NCBI GenBank assembly: GCA_938017655.1
Contig: CALIJO010000041.1
Span: forward strand, 1 to 29,270
DNA from: an uncultured Candidatus Saccharibacteria bacterium
Lineage (GTDB): Bacteria; Patescibacteriota; Saccharimonadia; Saccharimonadales; Saccharimonadaceae
Length of the DNA stretch: 29,270 bases
Reading direction: 5' to 3'
Positions 24,006-29,270 of the stretch are shown in pieces. The position numbers and the translations under genes were made by a program. Position 1 is the first letter of the stretch, and the number at the start of each line of letters is the position of its first letter. A model generated the notes under the pieces. That model was not told where the DNA came from. It was given only the letters and a program-made list of their open reading frames with translations, and did no database searches.

Positions 24006-24611
24006 ATGACTTCCGTACCACTATCATACGAATACGAGCGTGATGATTATTACTGCTACCCAGATAACCCAGTACTGAAGAACGAACTAGGCATCAAAGA
24101 TGAAAGGGAGCTTGATGCGGCGGAACGAGAAATCACTTCTTTAAAAATCGCGAAGCTAAATGACGAGTCACTAGAGGGAGAACTAAATTTTGATTACGTG
24201 AAACGTATTCATAGATACATTTTTGATGGTATCTACAAGTGGGCTGGAGAAGTTCGCCGGACTGACATCAGCAAAGGTAATATCTTCTGTCAACACGAGC
24301 TAATAGAGGTTAATGCTGAAGTCTTGTTTAACGAGCTAAAATCTGAGAATTACTTAGAGGGGCTAGATAAAGAGACAATGATCAAGAGACTAGCCTACTA
24401 TCTAGGTGACCTCAATACTATACACCCTTTCCGAGAGGGTAATGGCAGAGTTCAAAGATTATTTATCAGAGAATTAGCGTCAAGGGCTGGCTACCTTATA
24501 AACTTTGATGGCATTACTCCTGAAGAAATGATAAAAGCCAGCGATGCCGCCTTTCACTACGAGTACGAGTCGATGGAAGCCATCATAGTCAAGTCTATTA
24601 AGAAAAAATAA
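24006..24611 (+). CDS. Fic-domain AMP-transferase toxin (VbhT type)
   Basis: 201 residues. The catalytic motif HPFREGNGR is intact (140-148, His140 catalytic), and the flap region reads KWAGEVRRTDISKGN (78-92). Fic enzymes move AMP from ATP onto target proteins; VbhT-type members act on DNA gyrase and topoisomerase IV and arrest growth, and related ones are passed to other cells by type IV secretion. There is no added secretion-signal domain here. AGGAAG lies 11 nt before the ATG. Codon choice (more CTA, ATC, TAC, AGA) differs somewhat from neighbours that prefer TTA and ATT, and the pair lies between two att-like copies, so recent arrival is likely. Confidence 0.92.
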   Translation: MTSVPLSYEYERDDYYCYPDNPVLKNELGIKDERELDAAEREITSLKIAKLNDESLEGELNFDYVKRIHRYIFDGIYKWAGEVRRTDISKGNIFCQHELIEVNAEVLFNELKSENYLEGLDKETMIKRLAYYLGDLNTIHPFREGNGRVQRLFIRELASRAGYLINFDGITPEEMIKASDAAFHYEYESMEAIIVKSIKKK

Positions 24612-24667
24612 TAATTCCTACTAAACTTTAAGCAGAGCCAGTTAAAAGAGTGTAAACTTCATCAACT

Positions 24668-24686
24668 ACTCTCCGCCATTACATGT
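24668..24686 (+). repeat. att-like copy 3 downstream of fic
   Basis: ACTCTCCGCCATTACATGT, identical to 23712-23730 over 19 bp; its first 12 bp also match the 3' end of tRNA-Ser(GCU). With copy 2 it brackets the antitoxin-fic pair. Its last bases form the TG extension of the next gene's -10 box. Confidence 0.8.
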
Positions 24687-24692
24687 TATAAT
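24684..24692 (+). promoter_or_regulatory. Extended -10 promoter of the small membrane protein gene
   Basis: TGTTATAAT (TATAAT 24687-24692), overlapping att-like copy 3. The leader is about 16 nt and includes AAAGGTG 5 nt before the ATG. Confidence 0.6.
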
Positions 24693-24715
24693 GTTAATAG
24701 TTAAAAGGTGCTAAT

Positions 24716-25177
24716 ATGGACGAAAAAATTGTAAAGTGGGAAGGTGAAGAATATATATCACATAATAATGGTGCGGGGTGGTATGTGGGGCTATTTTCAG
24801 TGACCTTGGTTTTGAGCTTGCTTTCATTCTATTTACAGTGGTGGACTTTCTTGGCATTGGTGATCGTGTCAGCTTTGACTCTGTTGATTCTAGCGGTGAG
24901 GCCAGCCAGAAAAATTTCTTACACTTTGACCGATAAGGGTTTCACGGAAGGCGATAAATTTTATGCGTTTTCTGAATTCAAATCTTTTGGGATTTTACAG
25001 GATGATGTGCATTTTGCGATTGTTTTGACGCCAAGAAAGCGCTTGTCGCCAGCGGTGACGATTTATTTTCCAGAGAATAAGGGTGAAGGGATTGTCGATA
25101 TGTTTGGGGCGAAATTACCAATGGAGCCAGTGGAATTGGATCTATTAGATAAATTGGTAAAAAGACTGCGTATTTAA
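24716..25177 (+). CDS. Small membrane protein with two helices and a C-terminal beta-rich domain
   Basis: 153 residues, family not recognised with certainty. Two adjacent membrane helices (about 19-38 and 42-61) form a hairpin. The C-terminal part (about 65-150: ISYTLTDKGFTEGDKFYAFSE and later strands) looks like a bacterial PH-like domain facing the cytoplasm. Proteins of this layout are common in Patescibacteria and have no firm function. It is a single-gene unit with its own promoter and ribosome binding site, just outside the fic insertion. Confidence 0.75.
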   Translation: MDEKIVKWEGEEYISHNNGAGWYVGLFSVTLVLSLLSFYLQWWTFLALVIVSALTLLILAVRPARKISYTLTDKGFTEGDKFYAFSEFKSFGILQDDVHFAIVLTPRKRLSPAVTIYFPENKGEGIVDMFGAKLPMEPVELDLLDKLVKRLRI

Positions 25178-25242
25178 AATATGTGATTTTTACCCAATAA
25201 TAAAAAATCTAAATTTTAGGGGTACAAATCAAAAAGGAAATA

Positions 25243-25251
25243 TGTTATAAT
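25243..25251 (+). promoter_or_regulatory. Extended -10 promoter of tRNA-Arg
   Basis: TGTTATAAT (TATAAT 25246-25251), 71 nt before the tRNA. The precursor leader contains an inverted repeat GTGAATA/TATTCAC just before the tRNA, so this tRNA needs 5' processing. Confidence 0.6.
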
Positions 25252-25322
25252 ATGAATGTCGTAATAAATACGATGCTCATTTAATTTCTAGGTGAATATT
25301 ACTTTATGTGGTATTCACGCAT

Positions 25323-25399
25323 GCACCCGTAGCTCAGCTGGATAGAGCGTTTGCTTGCGGAGCAAAAGGTCGTAGGTTCGAATCCTGTCGGGTGTACCA
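25323..25399 (+). tRNA. tRNA-Arg (anticodon GCG)
   Basis: 77 nt with encoded CCA. Acceptor GCACCCG/CGGGTGT (first pair G-U), D arm GCTC/GAGC, anticodon stem TTTGC/GCAAA with loop TTGCGGA giving anticodon GCG (codons CGC, CGU), T arm GTAGG-TTCGAAT-CCTGT with two wobble pairs. Most bacteria read these codons with a tRNA-Arg(ACG) modified to inosine. Confidence 0.93.
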
Positions 25400-25414
25400 A
25401 ATGAGATTATGAGA

Positions 25415-25445
25415 AAATCAGTTCCCTTTCGGAGCTGATTTTTTT
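25415..25445 (+). terminator. Terminator of tRNA-Arg
   Basis: Eleven-pair stem AAATCAGTTCC / GGAGCTGATTT, loop CTTTC, then T run. Confidence 0.88.
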
Positions 25446-25566
25446 GTGTGAAATATTTTGACGTGTTGGAAAATTTATGAATAAGCTTTTTGGGTTAAAA
25501 GAAGGTGAATTAGGAAATAATGATTTTTTTATTGGTTTGTAATCTGTTGTAGTTAAGAGTATTTTT

Positions 25567-25575
25567 TGCTAAAAT
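25567..25575 (+). promoter_or_regulatory. Extended -10 promoter of tRNA-Ser(CGA)
   Basis: TGCTAAAAT (TAAAAT 25570-25575) ends 7 nt before the first base of the tRNA, so the transcript may begin at or one base before the mature 5' end. Confidence 0.55.
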
Positions 25576-25582
25576 AAGAGGT

Positions 25583-25670
25583 GGAAGCGTGGCCGAGTGG
25601 TTGAAGGCGCACGACTCGAAATCGTGTGGGCCGAAAGGTCTCGGAGGTTCGAATCCTCTCGCTTCCGCCA
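25583..25670 (+). tRNA. tRNA-Ser (anticodon CGA)
   Basis: 88 nt with encoded CCA. Acceptor GGAAGCG/CGCTTCC, discriminator G, anticodon stem CACGA/TCGTG with loop CTCGAAA giving anticodon CGA (codon UCG), class II variable arm, T arm GGAGG-TTCGAAT-CCTCT. The 17 nt from the end of its acceptor into the trailer are identical to those of tRNA-Ser(GCU). Confidence 0.95.
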
Positions 25671-25685
25671 TAAATGTCGGAACCA

Positions 25686-25709
25686 AAAAGACTCTAAAGA
25701 GTCTTTTTA
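25686..25709. terminator. Terminator of tRNA-Ser(CGA), usable from both strands
   Basis: AAAAAGACTCTAAAGAGTCT followed by T5. The A run before the stem would also serve minus-strand transcripts from the sugar transferase gene. A weaker inverted repeat AAAATAAG (25721-25728) / CTTATTTT (25742-25749) lies nearer to that gene's end. Confidence 0.8.
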
Positions 25710-25751
25710 TTTTTTAAGTTAAAATAAGGACCTATACGATTCTTATTTTTT

Positions 25752-27209
25752 TTATTCACTTCCCTTGCCAGTAAAAACGGCAGCGACAGTTTTTATGAGA
25801 ATTTTAATATCGTAGGTGATACTCCAATGGTCAATATAGTAACAATCGAGACGGACGATTTTTTCAAAGTCGGTAATTTCGCTACGGCCGGAAACTTGCC
25901 AGAGACCGGTAATACCAGGTTTAATACTAATACGACGTTTGTGATGAGCGGCATATTGATTATATTCGTTGACTGTAGGTGGACGGGTACCAACGAGCGA
26001 CATGCTGCCTCCGAGTACGTTAAAGAATTGGGGCAATTCGTCAATGCTGGTTTTACGGATAAATTTACCAATTTTAGTAATGCGTGGATCATTCTTCATC
26101 TTAAACATAAAACCTTGCATTTCGTTTTGCTCTTGCAAATCCTTGAGACGTTCTTCGGCATTTTGATACATTGAGCGGAATTTGTAAATGTTGAAGAATT
26201 TACCATTACGGCCAACGCGTTTTTGTTTGAAGATAATAGGTCCTGGATCTTCTAGATAAATTAATGGAGCAACAATAATACCAAAGAGAATACAAATCAA
26301 ACAACCGACTAAGGCGCCAAGAATATCCATGAGGCGTTTGATGATTAATTCCCCATCGGTAAAAATACGTGGTGAAAGACGAATTACGCTGGAGGTTCCA
26401 AAGTCTTCGAGTTTAGTCTCTAGGGCTTCAATGGTAAAACTGTCGATAGTAATTAATGAGTCGATTCCCATTTTACTAATAGACTCGATAAGTTGACGAA
26501 TTTTTTCACGATCAGTATGAGCAACGCTAAAAATTACAAAGTCAACCTGATGGCGTTTGAGATATTCAATAGCAGGGGTGGTGAACTCTTTTAAATCATA
26601 GGCTTCGGCAGGGTTGGCAATTGCTTCTGGAGTAAGTTTATTTTTACTGAGGGGTTTTACTTTATAAAAAAGATCTTTACACTTGCCAGAAAGCGAGCTA
26701 ATACCAATAATTTCACAATCTTCAGCGTCAAGTTTTTGAATTTTACTAATCACATTACGAAGATTGCAACTATCAGTAAAAATCACCGTTTTCTTGGTAT
26801 GGTGCCCAAGGTATTCGCGTTTGATAAAGTGAACTAAATAAAGAGTAATAAAAGAAGATAAGAAGTTGACTGAGAAAAATGTACCAAAAAAGAGTCGTGG
26901 AATACTAGTACCTACATGAGTTAGATAAACAATTGCGGAAAAAATAATTGCCATAAAAAGATTAGTAAGAAATGCAGATTTGGCATGACGAAGAATACCA
27001 CGCTTATTTATTTCTGGGTTATTGTGGTAGAAAGTAAAAACAATTAGATAGGAGAGAAAGAGATAGATATAAATCGTTGTGGTACGAATATTGTAAAAGG
27101 CAATATCGTTAGGTTCCCAACCAAAGCGAAGGAAGTAGGTAATTAAAAATGATATAGTAATAGCAAAAAAATTAGCGGTAAATAACTCAACACGACGATG
27201 ATTTGACAT
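25752..27209 (-). CDS. Polyprenyl-phosphate sugar-1-phosphate transferase (WbaP/WcaJ family)
   Basis: 485 residues. It loads the first sugar phosphate onto undecaprenyl phosphate in the membrane, starting synthesis of a surface polysaccharide or glycan. Four N-terminal membrane helices (about 8-130), a nucleotide-binding-like central region, a re-entrant helix (about 290-325) and the catalytic domain with KQKRVGRNGKFFNIYKFRSM, DPRITKIGKFIRKTSIDELP and LVGTRPPTVNEY then SIKPGITGLWQVSGRS, all typical of the family over its usual length. The sugar cannot be told. Start supported by TGTTACAAT 9 nt upstream. No other glycan genes lie next to it. Confidence 0.94.
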   Translation of the reverse strand: MSNHRRVELFTANFFAITISFLITYFLRFGWEPNDIAFYNIRTTTIYIYLFLSYLIVFTFYHNNPEINKRGILRHAKSAFLTNLFMAIIFSAIVYLTHVGTSIPRLFFGTFFSVNFLSSFITLYLVHFIKREYLGHHTKKTVIFTDSCNLRNVISKIQKLDAEDCEIIGISSLSGKCKDLFYKVKPLSKNKLTPEAIANPAEAYDLKEFTTPAIEYLKRHQVDFVIFSVAHTDREKIRQLIESISKMGIDSLITIDSFTIEALETKLEDFGTSSVIRLSPRIFTDGELIIKRLMDILGALVGCLICILFGIIVAPLIYLEDPGPIIFKQKRVGRNGKFFNIYKFRSMYQNAEERLKDLQEQNEMQGFMFKMKNDPRITKIGKFIRKTSIDELPQFFNVLGGSMSLVGTRPPTVNEYNQYAAHHKRRISIKPGITGLWQVSGRSEITDFEKIVRLDCYYIDHWSITYDIKILIKTVAAVFTGKGSE

Positions 27210-27218
27210 ATTGAATTT

Positions 27219-27227
27219 ATTGTAACA
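27219..27227 (-). promoter_or_regulatory. Extended -10 promoter of the sugar transferase gene
   Basis: TGTTACAAT on the minus strand (TACAAT 27219-27224), ending 9 nt before the ATG at 27209. Leader of about two nucleotides, no Shine-Dalgarno sequence. Confidence 0.5.
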
Positions 27228-27397
27228 TAAATATTCAAATTTAACAGAGAAAATAAAAAAATTACCCCTGTTAATGCTTATGATTGCAGAAAATATAAAA
27301 TTATTTGCTAATAAAATATATCATATATGAGATATTTTGGTTTAGGCTAATTTTGAGATTTTTGGCGTTACAGGTGGAAATCAGGGGGAAAATTTAG

Positions 27398-27403
27398 TAT
27401 AAT
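27398..27403 (+). promoter_or_regulatory. -10 promoter of the HIT-valS operon
   Basis: TATAAT at 27398-27403, with TGGAAA at the -35 position (27375-27380, 17-bp spacer). It leaves a leader of about 37 nt ending in GGAAGG before ATG 27447. The AT-rich gap 27228-27397 also holds an imperfect palindrome near 27316-27335 of unknown meaning. Confidence 0.5.
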
Positions 27404-27446
27404 TAAGAGAGAAAATTAATTGGATGGTGGGGTGAAGGAAGGCAAA

Positions 27447-27836
27447 ATGGCAAGTATTTTTTCAAAAATTATTGCGGGTGAGATTCCCTGCTATAAAATT
27501 TATGAGGATGAGAAAACCTTGGCTTTTTTGGATATTCACCCAGAAACCAAGGGTCACACTTTAGTGGTGCCGAAACTTGAAGTCGATAAACTTTACGATT
27601 TACCAGAAGATTATTATCTTGCGGTAATGAAAACAGTGAAGAAATTGGCGGCCAATATGGAAAAAGTTTTGGGAGAGAGGACTTTAATTAAGGTGATTGG
27701 TACCGATGTACCACATGCGCATGTACATCTGGTGACTTTTGATCCAAATTATAAATATGGCCAGGTGGTGGAAGTTTCCGAAGCGGAAATGGCTGAAATA
27801 CGAGAAAAATTATTCTTAGAAAGTGAGGAGAAATAA
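27447..27836 (+). CDS. HIT-family nucleotide hydrolase/transferase
   Basis: 129 residues from ATG 27447, which has GGAAGG just upstream; the frame reaches back to a TTG at 27420 that adds nine residues without support. It has the family start SIFSKIIAGEIPCYKIYED, then LAFLDIHPETKGHTLVVPK and the histidine triad HAHVHL (His90, His92, His94), where the middle His is the nucleophile that forms a nucleotide intermediate. Cytoplasmic enzymes of this type cleave AMP conjugates, including aminoacyl-AMP by-products, a possible reason for pairing with a tRNA synthetase. Its stop overlaps the valS start by one base. Confidence 0.95.
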   Translation: MASIFSKIIAGEIPCYKIYEDEKTLAFLDIHPETKGHTLVVPKLEVDKLYDLPEDYYLAVMKTVKKLAANMEKVLGERTLIKVIGTDVPHAHVHLVTFDPNYKYGQVVEVSEAEMAEIREKLFLESEEK

Positions 27837-29270
27837 TGAAATTTGCTCCGGCATATAATCCGGCGGATTTTGAAGCGGATATTTACGCAGCTTGGGAGGC
27901 AGCGGGTAAATTTTTGCCAAAGAAAGATGAAACTGAGGCGGATGGCAAGAAAACGAAACGCTATTCGATTGTGATGCCACCACCAAATGCGAACGGAAAT
28001 TTGCATATTGGCCACGGTTTAACAGTGGCAGTGGAAGATTCCCTGACCCGTTATAACAGATTGCGTGGACGTAGAACTTGGTACGTGCCAGGGGCGGATC
28101 ATGCTGGTTTTGAAACTTGGGTGGTTTACGAACGTGAACTTGAAAAATCGGGCCGTTCCCGTTTCTCGATGAGCCGTGAGGAAATTTATAGTGAAGTTTG
28201 GAATTTTGTACAGAGTAAACGCGGCGATATGGAACTGCAGCTAAGGGCGCTCGGGGCCTCTTGTTCGTGGCAGGATCTCACTTTTACCCTGGACGAAAAT
28301 GTAGTGCGCCGTACCTATAAGACTTTCGAACAGATGTGGAAGGACGGTCTGATTTATCGTGGTGAAAAATTAGTAAATTATTGTACGAAACATCAGACGG
28401 CTTTTGCGGATATTGAGGTGGAATATAAGGATGAGAAGGGGGTGCTTTATGAAATCAAATATCCATTCGGGCCGGGCGTGGACAGTGACGCGAAGGTGGA
28501 ACTTTTAGATGAAAATGGTGAAGTTGAGAGAGTAATTGAGGGGGGCGTGGTGGTCTCAACTACACGTCCAGAAACCCTATTTGGCGATACGGCGGTGGCG
28601 ATTAACCCAAACGATAAACGCTATGAATTTTTGCATGGCAAGACTTTGATTTTGCCGTTGACGGGTCGTGAAATTCCGGTAGTACTGGATGAACATGCAG
28701 AGATGGGCTTCGGTACAGGGGTAGTGAAGATTACTCCTGCGCATGATAACGACGATTTTGAGGTAGGATTACGCCATGATTTACCGAAAATTCAGGTGAT
28801 TGGATTTGATGGGAAGATGTTGCCGATTTGCGGCGAAGAAATTGCTGGTCTGAGCGTAGAAGAAGCGCGTAAAAAGACGCTGAAAATGCTCGATGCGGCG
28901 GGATTACTGGTGGGTGAGAAGAAAATTCAGCACTCAGTGGCACATTGCTATAAGTGTGGCACGGTGATTGAGCCGATGTTAAAAGAACAGTGGTTTATTG
29001 ATACTTCGAAATTGGCGAAGATGGCGATTGAACGTCTAGATAATGATGAAATTAAGTTCTATCCTGAAAATAAACAGAAGGTTTTGATTAATTATCTCGA
29101 GGGATTGAAGGATTGGAATATTTCGCGTCAGATTCCCTGGGGGATTGCAATTCCGATGTTCCACAAAATCGATCCAAATGCAGAAGGTGAAGAATGGGTG
29201 TTTGATACTAGAACTCATCTGTTTGAGATTGAAATCGGCGGTGTAAAATATCGTCGCGATGAGGATACTT
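27836..29270 (+). CDS. valS: Valyl-tRNA synthetase (N-terminal 478 codons; cut by window edge)
   Basis: The enzyme charges tRNA-Val. The visible part contains the class I HIGH motif in MPPPNANGNLHIGHG, the ValRS-type GADHAGFETWVVYE (GTDHAGIATQ in most bacteria), the editing-domain motif TTRPETLFGDTAVAINP and GTGVVKITPAHDNDDFEVG, and DWNISRQIPWGIAIP before the edge. The editing motif TTRPET with GDTAVA separates it from IleRS and LeuRS. The KMSKS loop and C-terminus lie outside. GAGGAG stands 5 nt before the ATG, which overlaps the HIT stop (TAATG), so the two are translationally coupled. Its lineage-specific motifs resemble those of Patescibacteria from memory. Confidence 0.95.
   Translation, partial: MKFAPAYNPADFEADIYAAWEAAGKFLPKKDETEADGKKTKRYSIVMPPPNANGNLHIGHGLTVAVEDSLTRYNRLRGRRTWYVPGADHAGFETWVVYERELEKSGRSRFSMSREEIYSEVWNFVQSKRGDMELQLRALGASCSWQDLTFTLDENVVRRTYKTFEQMWKDGLIYRGEKLVNYCTKHQTAFADIEVEYKDEKGVLYEIKYPFGPGVDSDAKVELLDENGEVERVIEGGVVVSTTRPETLFGDTAVAINPNDKRYEFLHGKTLILPLTGREIPVVLDEHAEMGFGTGVVKITPAHDNDDFEVGLRHDLPKIQVIGFDGKMLPICGEEIAGLSVEEARKKTLKMLDAAGLLVGEKKIQHSVAHCYKCGTVIEPMLKEQWFIDTSKLAKMAIERLDNDEIKFYPENKQKVLINYLEGLKDWNISRQIPWGIAIPMFHKIDPNAEGEEWVFDTRTHLFEIEIGGVKYRRDEDT

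Noticed and set aside
27242..27273. TAACAG ... CTGTTA inverted repeat as a terminator
   Set aside because: The stem is only six pairs with a loop of about 20 nt and no T tract, and it lies upstream of both flanking genes.
27404..27446. T-box riboswitch upstream of the HIT-valS operon
   Set aside because: The leader is only about 37 nt, too short for a specifier stem and antiterminator.
1..29270. CRISPR array
   Set aside because: No set of identical repeats with regular unique spacers; the repeats seen are coding repeats, DnaA boxes or tRNA fragments.
1..29270. Alternative genetic code (TGA as Gly, as in Gracilibacteria)
   Set aside because: TGA ends genes at sensible places, including a coupled ATGA overlap at 20872-20875, and full-length genes contain no internal TGA.

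Overview
The window looks like the replication-origin region of a small, AT-rich bacterium of the Candidate Phyla Radiation, most likely a Saccharibacterium (TM7). This rests on gene content (dnaA-dnaN-recF beside a pared-down type IV secretion-like locus, a PEGA protein, Patescibacteria-like ValRS), low GC and short intergenic gaps, not on any database search. The standard code applies: TGA is used as a stop (for example ending the genes at 20366-20875 and 22038-22892) and no long frame needs TGA read through.

Layout. (1) 1-2037, minus strand: an ABC half-transporter running off the left edge, a terminator and rpmH. (2) 2102-3918: a bipartite oriC, with DnaA boxes and an AT-rich stretch upstream of dnaA and a second DnaA-box cluster between dnaA and dnaN. 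(3) 2299-6076, plus strand: dnaA, dnaN, recF. (4) 6125-18398, minus strand: a type IV secretion-like block read as VirB6-like, PrgI/VirB3-like, VirB4 N-domain-like protein, VirB4 ATPase, a 988-residue orphan membrane protein, a two-domain peptidoglycan hydrolase and a PEGA membrane protein. (5) 18520-21279, plus strand and divergent from block 4: six small two-helix VirB2/pilin-like proteins; a seventh lies at 22893-23285. (6) 21488-22892: Hsp20 and ComF, divergent. (7) 23485-25177: tRNA-Ser(GCU), two displaced partial copies of its 3' end, a VbhA/Fic-type toxin-antitoxin pair and a small membrane protein; it reads as an eroded tRNA-targeted insertion site. (8) 25323-25670: tRNA-Arg(GCG) and tRNA-Ser(CGA). 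(9) 25752-27209, minus: a polyprenyl-phosphate sugar-phosphate transferase. (10) 27447 to the right edge: a HIT protein and valS (partial).

How it fits together. Blocks 4 and 5 supply the parts expected of a minimal, Gram-positive-style type IV machine: ATPase, inner-membrane channel, wall hydrolase and a family of pilin-like subunits. No VirD4, relaxase or VirB11 is present here, so DNA or protein transfer to a host cell is possible but unproven.

Two signals go beyond ordinary annotation. The hexamer TTCCCT occurs at least 21 times on the + strand and its complement AGGGAA only twice, regardless of gene direction, as expected of a polar chromosome motif (Chi-like or FtsK-orienting). Separately, many genes that start a transcription unit have a TATAAT-type -10 box (often TGnTATAAT) ending only 6-9 nt before the start codon, which implies leaderless mRNAs; genes inside operons carry Shine-Dalgarno sequences instead.
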